Assembly: GCA_023525975.1 (NCBI GenBank)
Contig: CM042035.1
Span: 24,912,001-24,976,000, forward strand
Length of the DNA: 64,000 nt
Origin: Smallanthus sonchifolius
Lineage: Eukaryota > Streptophyta > Magnoliopsida > Asterales > Asteraceae
Direction: 5' to 3'
The position numbers and the translations under genes were made by a program. Positions 1 to 9,442 of this stretch are shown one piece after another (the first letter of the stretch is position 1; every line of letters begins with the position of its first letter). Under the pieces are notes generated by a model. The model saw only the letters and a list, made by a program, of their open reading frames with translations. It was not told the DNA's origin and made no database searches.

Positions 1-307
1 CGCCTTACGTCAACACGTGCGTCACCCGCCGGCGAGCGTTTAGTTCTTATACTTCCTTGTACAAAACATATTCCCACGCTCACTCGGGGCGTAAGAATAA
101 TTGACTAGTATATGAAGACACACGTGTTCCACTCGACGTCTAAACGTGTGTCTCCCGCGATCGGGAGTTCCCCGACACGGACCCGCGCGCCCAAGTCTTT
201 ACGTACGTTGACCGTTTTTTGACAAAAACTTGTTACGCCCACTCCCGCTTGCAAAATAATCAACGGGTGACGTTGTTTTGAGTAAAAAAAAATAATTACT
301 TAAAAAA
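1..307. other. Partial 5S spacer at the left edge
   Basis: The window opens inside a class-A spacer, at the cgccttacgtcaacacg stretch. The part nearest the upstream gene is missing. It carries private bases shared with the spacer at 3554-3860: cactcgggg, gggagttcc, cccaagtc and cactcccgc. It ends in the T-runs that terminate unit 1. Confidence 0.95.
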
Positions 308-427
308 GGGGTTGCAACACGAGGACTTCCCAGGGGGTCACCCATCCTAGTACTACTCTCGCCCAAGCACGCTTAACAGCGGAGTTCTGATGGGATCCGG
401 TGCTTTAGTGCTGGTATGATCGCAACC
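308..427 (-). rRNA. 5S rRNA gene, unit 1 (reference description)
   Basis: 5S rRNA is the small RNA of the large cytosolic ribosomal subunit; it is made by RNA polymerase III with TFIIIA and binds ribosomal proteins uL18 and uL5. In RNA sense the gene begins GGTTGCGATCATACC and ends GTTGCAACCCC, 120 nt, the standard plant length. Helix I forms from GGUUGC (1-6) and GCAACC (113-118). Box A, the intermediate element and box C are in their normal places. A T6 run follows the 3' end, and C stands at -1. This copy has A50T (plus strand aacagcgg), the first base of box A, shared only with unit 8. Confidence 0.97.
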
Positions 428-523
428 GAAATAACTCTTTCATTCTATTACTTTATCCCCTTCCACACATGACTCATTTTTACTTGCATTCTCCTCTTGC
501 GCGCGCGTTCCGCCTTACGTCAA

Positions 524-529
524 CACGTG
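524..529. promoter_or_regulatory. CACGTG palindrome, spacer site 1 (representative)
   Basis: A G-box type hexamer in the context caacacgtgcg, present once per unit about 100 nt upstream of each gene. In protein-coding promoters this hexamer binds bZIP or bHLH factors; any role here is unproven. Confidence 0.5.
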
Positions 530-625
530 CGTCACCCGCCGGCGAGCGTTTAGTTCTTATACTTCCTTGTACAAAACATATTCCCACGCTCACCCGGGGC
601 GTAAGAATAATTGACTAGTATATGA

Positions 626-663
626 AGACACACGTGTTCCACTCGACGTCTAAACGTGTGTCT
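626..663. repeat. Spacer inverted repeat, 10-bp arms (representative)
   Basis: Arms agacacacgt (626-635) and acgtgtgtct (654-663) are perfect complements around an 18-nt loop that contains the palindrome gacgtc. The arms recur in nearly every spacer. In spacers with taaccgtg instead of taaacgtg the inner pair is lost, leaving nine. No function is known to me. Confidence 0.8.
631..636. promoter_or_regulatory. CACGTG palindrome, spacer site 2 (representative)
   Basis: A second CACGTG, lying mostly inside the left arm of the spacer inverted repeat. It is changed in a few units: AACGTG near 24013, CACTTG near 35703 and CATGTG near 38756. Confidence 0.5.
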
Positions 664-793
664 CCCGCGATCGGGCGTTCCCCGACACGGACCCGCGCGC
701 CCGAGTCTTTACGTACGTTGACCGTTTTTTGACAAAAACTTGTTACGCCCACGCCCGCTTGCAAAATAATCAACGGGTGACGTTGTTTTGAGT

Positions 794-802
794 AAAAAAA
801 AA
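794..802 (-). terminator. Second, downstream T-run (representative)
   Basis: A T9 run lies 10-25 nt past the gene end, separated from the T6 terminator by aagtaatta in transcript sense. Its length varies from about T8 to T11 between units. In unit 70 it is broken by a C, leaving a T6. It could act as a fail-safe stop; that role is inferred. Confidence 0.65.
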
Positions 803-811
803 TAATTACTT

Positions 812-817
812 AAAAAA
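812..817 (-). terminator. RNA polymerase III T6 terminator (representative)
   Basis: Six T residues in transcript sense directly follow the last C of the gene, enough for polymerase III termination. Most units have the same run; units 13, 89, 92, 97, 103, 106, 113 and 117 have seven, and the gene-end variants C119T and C120A/T alter the bases just before it. Confidence 0.9.
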
Positions 818-843
818 GGGGTTGCAACACGAGGACTTCCCAG

Positions 844-858
844 GGGGTCACCCATCCT
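844..858 (-). promoter_or_regulatory. Box C of the internal control region (representative)
   Basis: Gene positions 80-94, reading AGGATGGGTGACCCC, are the TFIIIA-binding box C. The run of five C at 91-95 is where three copies have one base gained or lost (units 72, 79 and 81), and unit 29 has T at 93. Confidence 0.9.
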
Positions 859-865
859 AGTACTA

Positions 866-871
866 CTCTCG
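866..871 (-). promoter_or_regulatory. Intermediate element (representative)
   Basis: Gene positions 67-72, reading CGAGAG, sit between box A and box C. The G66C change of one variant family falls immediately before this element. Confidence 0.85.
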
Positions 872-873
872 CC

Positions 874-888
874 CAAGCACGCTTAACT
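874..888 (-). promoter_or_regulatory. Box A of the internal control region (representative)
   Basis: Gene positions 50-64, reading AGTTAAGCGTGCTTG, match the plant 5S box A. Variant A50T (units 1 and 8) changes its first base. C49T lies one base outside it. Confidence 0.9.
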
Positions 889-956
889 GCGGAGTTCTGA
901 TGGGATCCGGTGCTTTAGTGCTGGTATGATCGCAACCGAAATAACTCTTCCATTCT

Positions 957-966
957 ATTACTTTAT
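957..966 (-). promoter_or_regulatory. TATA-like element of the 5S gene (representative)
   Basis: In transcript sense the bases from -29 to -20 read ATAAAGTAAT, at the place where plant 5S genes carry a TATA-like box near -28. The base at -1 is C, as is usual in plants. The GC dinucleotide expected near -12 (known from Arabidopsis) is absent: -13 to -11 is AAA or GAA in the units examined. The same element lies 20-29 nt upstream of nearly every gene in the window. Function is inferred from position and family knowledge. Confidence 0.75.
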
Positions 967-1316
967 CCCCTTCCACGCATGAATCATTTTTACTTGCATT
1001 CTCCTCTTGCGCGCGCGTTCCGCCTTACGTCAACACGTGCGTCACCCGCCGGCGAGCGTTTAGTTCTTATACTTCCTTGTACAAAACACGCTCACCCGAG
1101 GCGTAAGAATAATTGACTAGTATATGAAGACACACGTGTTCCACTCGACGTCTAACCGTGTGTCTCGCGCGATCGGGCGTTCCCCGACACGGACCAGCGC
1201 GCCCGAGTCTTTTCGTACGTTAACCGTTTTTTGACAAAAACTCGTTACGCCCACGTCCGCTTGCATAATAATCAACGGATGACGTTGTTTAGAGTAAAAA
1301 AAAATAAATTAAAAAA

Positions 1317-1436
1317 TGGGTTGCAACACGAGGACTTCCCAGGGGGTCACCCATCCTAGTACTACTCTCGCCCAAGCACGCTTAACTGCGGAGTTCTGAT
1401 GGGATCCGGTGCTTTAGTGCTGGTATGATCGCAACC
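1317..1436 (-). rRNA. 5S rRNA gene, unit 3 (C120A)
   Basis: Last base C120A, so the 3' tail reads CCA before the T-run. 3' spacer class B with an 8-nt deletion, 379 nt. Near twin of unit 10. Confidence 0.97.
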
Positions 1437-1826
1437 GAAATAACTTTTTCAGTCTATTACTTTATCCCCATCCACACATGACTCATTTTTACTTGCATTC
1501 TCCTCATGCGCGCGCGTTCCGCCTTACGTCAACACGTGCGTCACCCGCCGGCGAGCGTTTAGTTCTTATACTTCCTTGTACAAAACATATTCCCACGCTC
1601 ACTCGGGGCGTAAGAATAATTGACTAGTATATGAAGACACACGTGTTCCACTCGACGTCTAAACGTGTGTCTCCCGCGATCGGGAGTTCCCCGACACGGA
1701 CCCGCGCGCCCGAGTCTTTACGTACGTTGACCGTTTTTTGACAAAAACTTGTTACGCCCACTCCCGCTTGCAAAATAATCAACGGGTGACGTTGTTTTGA
1801 GTAAAAAAAAATAATTACTTAAAAAA

Positions 1827-1946
1827 GGGGTTGCAACACGAGGACTTCCCAGGGGGTCACCCATCCTAGTACTACTCTCGCCCAAGCACGCTTAACTGCG
1901 GAGTTCTGATGGGATCCGGTGCTTTAGTGCTGGTATGATCGCAACC
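1827..1946 (-). rRNA. 5S rRNA gene, unit 4
   Basis: Majority gene. 3' spacer 390 nt with cactcgggg, gggagttcc and cactcccgc, like the spacers of units 1, 8, 63 and 68. Confidence 0.98.
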
Positions 1947-2336
1947 GAAATAACTCTTTCATTCTATTACTTTATCCCCTTCCACACATGACTCATTTTT
2001 ACTTGCATTCTCCTCTTGCGCGCGCGTTCCGCCTTACGTCAACACGTGCGTCACCCGCCGGCGAGCGTTTAGTTCTTATACTTCCTTGTACAAAACATAT
2101 TCCCACGCTCACCCGGGGCGTAAGAATAATTGACTAGTATATGAAGACACACGTGTTCCACTCGACGTCTAAACGTGTGTCTCCCGCGATCGGGCGTTCC
2201 CCGACACGGACCCGCGCGCCCGAGTCTTTAGGTACGTTGACCGTTTTTTGACAAAAACTTGTTACGCCCACGCCCGCTTGCAAAATAATCAACGGGTGAC
2301 GTTGTTTTGAGTAAAAAAAAATAATTACTTAAAAAA

Positions 2337-2456
2337 GGGGTTGCAACACGAGGACTTCCCAGGGGGTCACCCATCCTAGTACTACTCTCGCCCAAGCACG
2401 CTTAACTGCGGAGTTCTGATGGGATCCGGTGCTTTAGTGCTGGTATGATCGCAACC
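2337..2456 (-). rRNA. 5S rRNA gene, unit 5
   Basis: Majority gene; class A spacer, 390 nt, with a private taggtacg in place of tacgtacg near 2229. Confidence 0.98.
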
Positions 2457-2843
2457 GAAATAACTCTTCCATTCTATTACTTTATCCCCTTCCACGCATG
2501 ACTCATTTTTACTTGCATTCTCCTCTTGCGCGCGCGTTCCGCCTTACGTCAACACGTGCGTCACCCGCCGGCGAGCGTTTAGTTCTTATACTTCCTTGTA
2601 CAAAACATATTCTCACGCTCACCCGAGGCGTAAGAATAATTGACTAGTATATGAAGACACACGTGTTCCACTCGACGTCTAACCGTGTGTCTCGCGCGAT
2701 CGGGCGTTCCCCGACACGGACCCGCGCGCCCGAGTCTTTACGTACGTTAACCGTTTTTTGACAAAAACTCGTTACGCCCACGTCCGCTTGCATAATAATC
2801 AACGGATGACGTTGTTTAGAGTAAAAAAAAATAAATTAAAAAA
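2457..2843. other. Class B 5S spacer (representative, 387 nt)
   Basis: Same layout as class A but with a linked set of differences: cccgagg, taaccgtgtgtctcgcgcg, gttaaccg, ctcgttacgcccacgtccgc, gcataataatcaacggatg, gtttagag and aataaattaaaaaa. The aattactt element before the gene is shortened to aaatt, which explains most of the 3-nt length difference. Class B spacers lie 3' of the C35T, C120A, most C49T, and G66C+C119T genes; in the last group gtttagag is gtttacag. Lengths of 388-389 nt reflect extra A residues. Confidence 0.95.
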
Positions 2844-2963
2844 GGGGTTGCAACACGAGGACTTCCCAGGGGGTCACCCATCCTAGTACTACTCTCGCCC
2901 AAGCACGCTTAACTGCGGAGTTCTGATGAGATCCGGTGCTTTAGTGCTGGTATGATCGCAACC
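2844..2963 (-). rRNA. 5S rRNA gene, unit 6 (C35T)
   Basis: C35T in loop C, which destroys the GGATCC at positions 30-35. Class B spacer, 387 nt. Confidence 0.97.
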
Positions 2964-3350
2964 GAAATAACTCTTTCATTCTATTACTTTATCCCCTTCC
3001 ACACATGACTCATTTTTACTTGCATTCTCCTCTTGCGCGCGCGTTCCGCTTTACGTCAACACGTGCGTCACCCGCCGGCGAGCGTTTAGTTCTTATACTT
3101 CCTTGTACAAAACATATTCCCACGCTCACCCGAGGCGTAAGAATAATTGACTAGTTTATGAAGACACACGTGTTCCACTCGACGTCTAACCGTGTGTCTC
3201 GCGCGATCGAGCGTTCCCCGACACGGACCCGCGCGCCCGAGTCTTTACGTACGTTAACCGTTTTTTGACAAAAACTCGTTACGCCCACGTCCGCTTGCAT
3301 AATAATCAACGGATGACGTTGTTTAGAGTAAAAAAAAATAAATTAAAAAA

Positions 3351-3470
3351 TGGGTTGCAACACGAGGACTTCCCAGGGGGTCACCCATCCTAGTACTACT
3401 CTCGCCCAAGCACGCTTAACTGCGGAGTTCTGATGGGATCCGGTGCTTTAGTGCTGGTATGATCGCAACC
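3351..3470 (-). rRNA. 5S rRNA gene, unit 7 (C120A)
   Basis: C120A; class B spacer, 387 nt, with the linked marks gctttacg, tagtttatg and gatcgagcg that recur before most other C120A genes. Confidence 0.97.
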
Positions 3471-3860
3471 GAAATAACTTTTTCAGTCTATTACTTTATC
3501 CCCTTCCACACATGACTCATTTTTACTTGCATTCTCCTCTTGCGCGCGCGTTCCGCCTTACGTCAACACGTGCGTCACCCGCCGGCGAGCGTTTAGTTCT
3601 TATACTTCCTTGTACAAAACATATTCCCACGCTCACTCGGGGCGTAAGAATAATTGACTAGTATATGAAGACACACGTGTTCCACTCGACGTCTAAACGT
3701 GTGTCTCCCGCGATCGGGAGTTCCCCGACACGGACCCGCGCGCCCAAGTCTTTACGTACGTTGACCGTTTTTTGACAAAAACTTGTTACGCCCACTCCCG
3801 CTTGCAAAATAATCAACGGGTGACGTTGTTTTGAGTAAAAAAAAATAATTACTTAAAAAA

Positions 3861-3980
3861 GGGGTTGCAACACGAGGACTTCCCAGGGGGTCACCCATCC
3901 TAGTACTACTCTCGCCCAAGCACGCTTAACAGCGGAGTTCTGATGGGATCCGGTGCTTTAGTGCTGGTATGATCGCAACC
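3861..3980 (-). rRNA. 5S rRNA gene, unit 8 (A50T)
   Basis: A50T in box A, as in unit 1, 3,553 bp away. Spacer 390 nt with the shared private cccaagtc. Confidence 0.97.
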
Positions 3981-4370
3981 GAAATAACTCTTTCATTCTA
4001 TTACTTTATCCCCTTCCACACATGACTCATTTTTACTTGCATTCTCCTCTTGCGCGCGCGTTCCGCCTTACGTCAACACGTGCGTCACCCGCCGGCGAGC
4101 GTTTAGTTCTTATACTTCCTTGTACAAAACATATTCCCACGCTCACCCGGGGCGTAAGAATAATTGACTAGTATATGAAGACACACGTGTTCCACTCGAC
4201 GTCTAAACGTGTGTCTCCCGCGATCGGGCGTTCCCCGACACGGACCCGCGCGCCCGAGTCTTTACGTACGTTGACCGTTTTTTGACAAAAACTTGTTACG
4301 CCCACGCCCGCTTGCAAAATAATCAACGGGTGACGTTGTTTTGAGTAAAAAAAAATAATTACTTAAAAAA

Positions 4371-4490
4371 GGGGTTGCAACACGAGGACTTCCCAGGGGG
4401 TCACCCATCCTAGTACTACTCTCGCCCAAGCACGCTTAACTGCGGAGTTCTGATGGGATCCGGTGCTTTAGTGCTGGTATGATCGCAACC
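4371..4490 (-). rRNA. 5S rRNA gene, unit 9
   Basis: Majority gene; class A spacer, 390 nt. Shares the private upstream gaatcat with unit 2. Confidence 0.98.
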
Positions 4491-4869
4491 GAAATAACTC
4501 TTCCATTCTATTACTTTATCCCCTTCCACGCATGAATCATTTTTACTTGCATTCTCCTCTTGCGCGCGCGTTCCGCCTTACGTCAACACGTGCGTCACCC
4601 GCCGGCGAGCGTTTAGTTCTTATACTTCCTTGTACAAAACACGCTCACCCGAGGCGTAAGAATAATTGACTAGTATATGAAGACACACGTGTTCCACTCG
4701 ACGTCTAACCGTGTGTCTCGCGCGATCGGGCGTTCCCCGACACGGACCAGCGCGCCCGAGTCTTTACGTACGTTAACCGTTTTTTGACAAAAACTCGTTA
4801 CGCCCACGTCCGCTTGCATAATAATCAACGGATGACGTTGTTTAGAGTAAAAAAAAATAAATTAAAAAA

Positions 4870-4989
4870 TGGGTTGCAACACGAGGACTTCCCAGGGGGT
4901 CACCCATCCTAGTACTACTCTCGCCCAAGCACGCTTAACTGCGGAGTTCTGATGGGATCCGGTGCTTTAGTGCTGGTATGATCGCAACC
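4870..4989 (-). rRNA. 5S rRNA gene, unit 10 (C120A)
   Basis: C120A; class B spacer with the 8-nt deletion, 379 nt; counterpart of unit 3. Confidence 0.97.
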
Positions 4990-5379
4990 GAAATAACTTT
5001 TTCAGTCTATTACTTTATCCCCTTCCACACATGACTCATTTTTACTTGCATTCTCCTCTTGCGCGCGCGTTCCGCCTTACGTCAACACGTGCGTCACCCG
5101 CCGGCGAGCGTTTAGTTCTTATACTTCCTTGTACAAAACATATTCCCACGCTCACCCGGGGCGTAAGAATAATTGACTAGTATATGAAGACACACGTGTT
5201 CCACTCGACGTCTAAACGTGTGTCTCCCGCGATCGGGAGTTCCCCGACACGGACCCGCGCGCCCGAGTCTTTACGTACGTTGACCGTTTTTTGACAAAAA
5301 CTTGTTACGCCCACGCCCGCTTGCAAAATAATCAACGGGTGACGTTGTTTTGAGTAAAAAAAAATAATTACTTAAAAAA

Positions 5380-5499
5380 GGGGTTGCAACACGAGGACTT
5401 CCCAGGGGGTCACCCATCCTAGTACTACTCTCGCCCAAGCACGCTTAACTGCGGAGTTCTGATGGGATCCGGTGCTTTAGTGCTGGTATGATCGCAACC
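5380..5499 (-). rRNA. 5S rRNA gene, unit 11
   Basis: Majority gene. Upstream flank reads gaagtaac on the plus strand instead of gaaataac, shared only with unit 101. Spacer 390 nt, mixed class A with gggagttcc. Confidence 0.98.
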
Positions 5500-5886
5500 G
5501 AAGTAACTCTTTCAGTCTATTACTTTATCCCCTTCCACACATGACTCATTTTTACTTTCATTCTCCTCTTGCGCGCGCGTTCCGCCTTACGTCAACACGT
5601 GCGTCACCCGCCGGCGAGCGTTTAGTTCTTATACTTCCTTGTACAAAACATATTCTCACGCTCACCCGAGGCGTAAGAATAATTGACTAGTATATGAAGA
5701 CACACGTGTTCCACTCGACGTCTAACCGTGTGTCTCGCGCGATCGGGCGTTCCCCGACACGGACCCGCGCGCCCGAGTCTTTACGTACGTTAACCGTTTT
5801 TTGACAAAAACTCGTTACGCCCACGTCCGCTTGCATAATAATCAACGGATGACGTTGTTTAGAGTAAAAAAAAATAAATTAAAAAA

Positions 5887-6006
5887 GGGGTTGCAACACG
5901 AGGACTTCCCAGGGGGTCACCCATCCTAGTACTACTCTCGCCCAAGCACGCTTAACTGCGGAGTTCTGATGAGATCCGGTGCTTTAGTGCTGGTATGATC
6001 GCAACC
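5887..6006 (-). rRNA. 5S rRNA gene, unit 12 (C35T)
   Basis: C35T; class B spacer, 387 nt. First of a C35T / C78T / majority / G66C+C119T run that recurs at units 88-91 and 102-105. Confidence 0.97.
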
Positions 6007-6389
6007 GAAATAACTTTTTCAGTCTATTACTTTATCCCCTTCCACACATGACTCATTTTTACTTGCATTCTCCTCTTGCGCGCGCGTTACGCCTTACGTC
6101 AACACGTGCGTCACCCGTCGGCGAGCGTTTAGTTCTTATACTTCCTTGTACAAAACACGCTCACCCGGGGCGTAAGAATAATTGACTAGTATATGAAGAC
6201 ACACGTGTTCCACTCGACGTCTAAACGTGTGTCTCCCGTGATCGGGAGTTCCCCGACACGGACCCGCGCGCCCGAGTCTTTACGTACGTTGACCGTTTTT
6301 TGACAAAAACTTGTTACGCCCACGCCCGCTTGCAAAATAATCAACGGGTGACGTTGTTTTGAGTAAAAAAAAATAATTACTTAAAAAAA

Positions 6390-6509
6390 GGGGTTGCAAC
6401 ACGAGGACTTCCCAGGGGGTCACCCATCCTAATACTACTCTCGCCCAAGCACGCTTAACTGCGGAGTTCTGATGGGATCCGGTGCTTTAGTGCTGGTATG
6501 ATCGCAACC
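6390..6509 (-). rRNA. 5S rRNA gene, unit 13 (C78T)
   Basis: C78T, expected to turn the C78-G98 pair of helix IV into a U-G wobble. Class A spacer with the 8-nt deletion and a T7 terminator, 383 nt. Confidence 0.97.
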
Positions 6510-6899
6510 GAAATAACTCTTTCATTCTATTACTTTATCCCCTTCCACACATGACTCATTTTTACTTGCATTCTCCTCTTGCGCGCGCGTTCCGCCTTAC
6601 GTCAACACGTGCGTCACCCGCAGGCGAGCGTTTAGTTCTTATACTTCCTTGTACAAAACATATTCCCACGCTCACCCGGGGCGTAAGAATAATTGACTAG
6701 TATATGAAGACACACGTGTTCCACTCGACGTCTAAACGTGTGTCTCCCGCGATCGGGCGTTCCCCGACACGGACCCGCGCGCCCGAGTCTTTACGTACGT
6801 TGACCGTTTTTTGACAAAAACTTGTTACGCCCACGCCCGCTTGCAAAATAATCAACGGGTGACGTTGTTTTGAGTAAAAAAAAATAATTACTTAAAAAA

Positions 6900-7019
6900 G
6901 GGGTTGCAACACGAGGACTTCCCAGGGGGTCACCCATCCTAGTACTACTCTCGCCCAAGCACGCTTAACTGCGGAGTTCTGATGGGATCCGGTGCTTTAG
7001 TGCTGGTATGATCGCAACC
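6900..7019 (-). rRNA. 5S rRNA gene, unit 14
   Basis: Majority gene; class A spacer, 390 nt, with the private cgcaggcg. Confidence 0.98.
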
Positions 7020-7406
7020 GAAATAACTCTTCCATTCTATTACTTTATCCCCTTCCACGCATGATTCATTTTTACTTGCATTCTCCACTTGCGCGCGCGT
7101 TCCGCCTTACGTCAACACGTGCGTCACCCGCCGGCGAGCGTTTAGTTCTTATACTTCATTGTACAAAACATATTCCCACGCTCACTCGAGGCGTAAGAAT
7201 AATTGACTAGTATATGAAGACACACGTGTTCCACTCGACGTCTAACCGTGTGTCTCGCGCGATCGGGCGTTCCCCGACACGGACCCGCGCGCCCGAGTCT
7301 TTACGTACGTTAACCGTTTTTTGACAAAAACTCGTTACGCCCACGTCCGCTTGCATAATAATCAACGGATGACGTTGTTTACAGTAAAAAAAAATAAATT
7401 AAAAAA

Positions 7407-7526
7407 GAGGTTGCAACACGAGGACTTCCCAGGGGGTCACCCATCCTAGTACTACTCTCGGCCAAGCACGCTTAACTGCGGAGTTCTGATGGGATCCGGT
7501 GCTTTAGTGCTGGTATGATCGCAACC
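7407..7526 (-). rRNA. 5S rRNA gene, unit 15 (G66C, C119T)
   Basis: Linked pair G66C (between box A and the intermediate element) and C119T (3' tail). Class B spacer with gtttacag, 387 nt. First unit of the first 4,070-bp higher-order copy. Confidence 0.97.
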
Positions 7527-7916
7527 GAAATAACTTTTTCAGTCTATTACTTTATCCCCTTCCACACATGACTCATTTTTACTTGCATTCTCCTCTTGCG
7601 CGCGCGTTCCGCCTTACGTCAACACGTGCGTCACCCGCCGGCGAGCGTTTAGTTCTTATACTTCCTTGTACAAAACATATTCCCACGCTCACCCGGGGCG
7701 TAAGAATAATTGACTAGTATATGAAGACACACGTGTTCCACTCGACGTCTAAACGTGTGTCTCCCGCGATCGGGCGTTCCCCGACACGGACCCGCGCGCC
7801 CGAGTCTTTTCGTACGTTGACCGTTTTTTGACAAAAACTTGTTACGCCCACGCCCGCTTGCAAAATAATCAACGGGTGACGTTGTTTTGAGTAAAAAAAA
7901 ATAATTACTTAAAAAA

Positions 7917-8036
7917 GGGGTTGCAACACGAGGACTTCCCAGGGGGTCACCCATCCTAGTACTACTCTCGCCCAAGCACGCTTAACTGCGGAGTTCTGAT
8001 GGGATCCGATGCTTTAGTGCTGGTATGATCGCAACC
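7917..8036 (-). rRNA. 5S rRNA gene, unit 16 (C28T)
   Basis: C28T; class A spacer, 390 nt, with gtcttttcg in place of gtctttacg. Upstream flank has cacataactc. Confidence 0.97.
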
Positions 8037-8426
8037 GAAATAACTCTTTCATTCTATTACTTTATCCCCTTCCACACATAACTCATTTTTACTTGCATTC
8101 TCCTCTTGCGCGCGCGTTCCGCCTTACGTCAACACGTGCGTCACCTGCCGGCGAGCGTTTAGTTCTTATACTTCCTTGTACAAAACATATTCCCACGCTC
8201 ACCCGGGGCGTAAGAATAATTGACTAGTATATGAAGACACACGTGTTCCACTCGACGTCTAACCGTGTGTCTCCCGCGATCGGGCGTTCCCCGACACGGA
8301 CCCGCGCGCCCGAGTCTTTACGTACGTTGACCGTTTTTTGACAAAAACTTGTTACGCCCACGCCCGCTTGCAAAATAATCAACGGGTGACGTTGTTTTGA
8401 GTAAAAAAAAATAATTACTTAAAAAA

Positions 8427-8546
8427 GGGGTTGCAACACGAGGACTTCCCAGGGGGTCACCCATCCTAGTACTACTCTCGCCCAAGCACGCTTAACTGCG
8501 GAGTTCTGATGGGATCCGGTGCTTTAGTGCTGGTATGATCGCAACC
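8427..8546 (-). rRNA. 5S rRNA gene, unit 17
   Basis: Majority gene; class A spacer, 390 nt, with cacctgcc. Confidence 0.98.
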
Positions 8547-8936
8547 GAAATAACTCTTTCAGTCTATTACTTTATCCCCTTCCACACATGACTCATTTTT
8601 ACTTGCATTCTCCTCTTGCGCGCGCGTTCCGCCTTACGTCAACACGTGCGTCACCCGCCGGCGAGCGTTTAGTTCTTATACTTCCTTGTACAAAACATAT
8701 TCCCACGCTCACCCGGGGCGTAAGAATAATTGACTAGTATATGAAGACACACGTGTTCCACTCGACGTCTAACCGTGTGTCTCCCGCGATCGGGCGTTCC
8801 CCGACACGGACCCGCGCGCCCGAGTCTTTACGTACGTTGACCGTTTTTTGACAAAAACTTGTTACGCCCAAGCCCGCTTGCAAAATAATCAACGGGTGAC
8901 GTTGTTTTGAGTAAAAAAAAATAATTACTTAAAAAA

Positions 8937-9056
8937 GGGGTTGCAACACGAGGACTTCACAGGGGGTCACCCATCCTAGTACTACTCTCGCCCAAGCACG
9001 CTTAACTGCGGAGTTCTGATGGGATCCGGTGCTTTAGTGCTGGTATGATCGCAACC
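8937..9056 (-). rRNA. 5S rRNA gene, unit 18 (G98T)
   Basis: G98T, expected to break the C78-G98 pair of helix IV. Class A spacer, 390 nt, with cccaagcccgc. Confidence 0.95.
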
Positions 9057-9442
9057 GAAATAACTCTTTCATTCTATTACTTTATCCCCTTCCACACATG
9101 ACTCATTTTTACTTGCATTCTCCTCTTGCGCGCGCGTTCCGCATTACGTCAACACGTGCGTCACCCGCCGGCGAGCGTTTAGTTCTTATACTTCCTTGTA
9201 CAAAACATATTCCCATGCTCACCCGGGGCGTAAGAATAATTGACTAGTATATGAAGACACACGTGTTCCACTCGACGTCTAAACGTGTGTCTCCCGCGAT
9301 CGGGCGTTCCCCGACACGGACCCGCGCGCCCGAGTCTTTACGTACGTTGACCGTTTTTTGACAAAAACTTGTTACGCCCACGCCCGCTTGCAAAATAATC
9401 AACGTGTGACGTTGTTTTGGGTAAAAAAAATAAATTAAAAAA
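9057..9442. other. Class C 5S spacer (representative, 386 nt)
   Basis: This spacer is mostly class A, but near the gene it has caacgtgtgacg, gttttgggtaaaaaaaa and the short aaatt ending of class B, giving 386 nt. In its usual form it also carries cgcattacg and cccatgctc. It lies 3' of the C107T genes (units 19, 27, 35, 50, 74, 84 and 123). Partial or mosaic forms precede units 77, 79 and 81. Confidence 0.93.

Larger units (their letters stand above)
428..817. other. Class A 5S spacer (representative, 390 nt)
   Basis: Read from the upstream gene toward the terminator, this spacer holds a TATA-like promoter element, a pyrimidine-rich stretch, an alternating gcgcgcgcg block, a CpG-rich segment with two CACGTG palindromes, a 10-bp inverted repeat, a second CpG-rich segment (cgcgatcggg to gcgcgcccgag), gtacgttgaccg, and an A-rich end on the plus strand (T-rich in transcript sense). 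Class A is marked by gttgaccg, cttgttacgcc, gcaaaataatcaacggg, gttttgag and aataattacttaaaaaa. No ORF, RNA gene or mobile element is visible. Spacers of 389-391 nt elsewhere are this class with one A more or fewer in the A-runs. Confidence 0.95.
818..937 (-). rRNA. 5S rRNA gene, unit 2
   Basis: Majority sequence with no listed variant; used here as the reference copy for the promoter and terminator entries. 3' spacer class A, 390 nt. Confidence 0.98.
1..1436. repeat. Three-unit block, copy 1 (units 1-3)
   Basis: Matches 3554-4989 at an offset of 3,553 bp. Shared private marks include A50T, cccaagtc, gaatcat and the 8-nt spacer deletion, so the two blocks descend from one recent ancestor. They differ by few bases, for example gtcttttcg near 1208 only in this copy. 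Confidence 0.9.
3554..4989. repeat. Three-unit block, copy 2 (units 8-10)
   Basis: Second copy of the block at 1-1436. Beyond unit 10 the flanks differ (the other copy has ccccatcc and ctcatgcg near 1470-1507), which marks the right edge of the shared segment. Confidence 0.9.

Noticed and set aside
500..510. The gcgcgcgcg block as a microsatellite or Z-DNA locus
   Set aside because: Only about nine bases per unit and constant in length apart from rare substitutions; too short to call as a separate repeat.
7649..7975. Minus-strand ORF of 108 codons starting MGESSTRMGDPLG, recurring at 11719, 15789, 55320 and 60920
   Set aside because: Its first residues are the translation of 5S rRNA positions 61 onward, and the rest is spacer. 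It appears only where an A-run length keeps the frame open; no coding signature.
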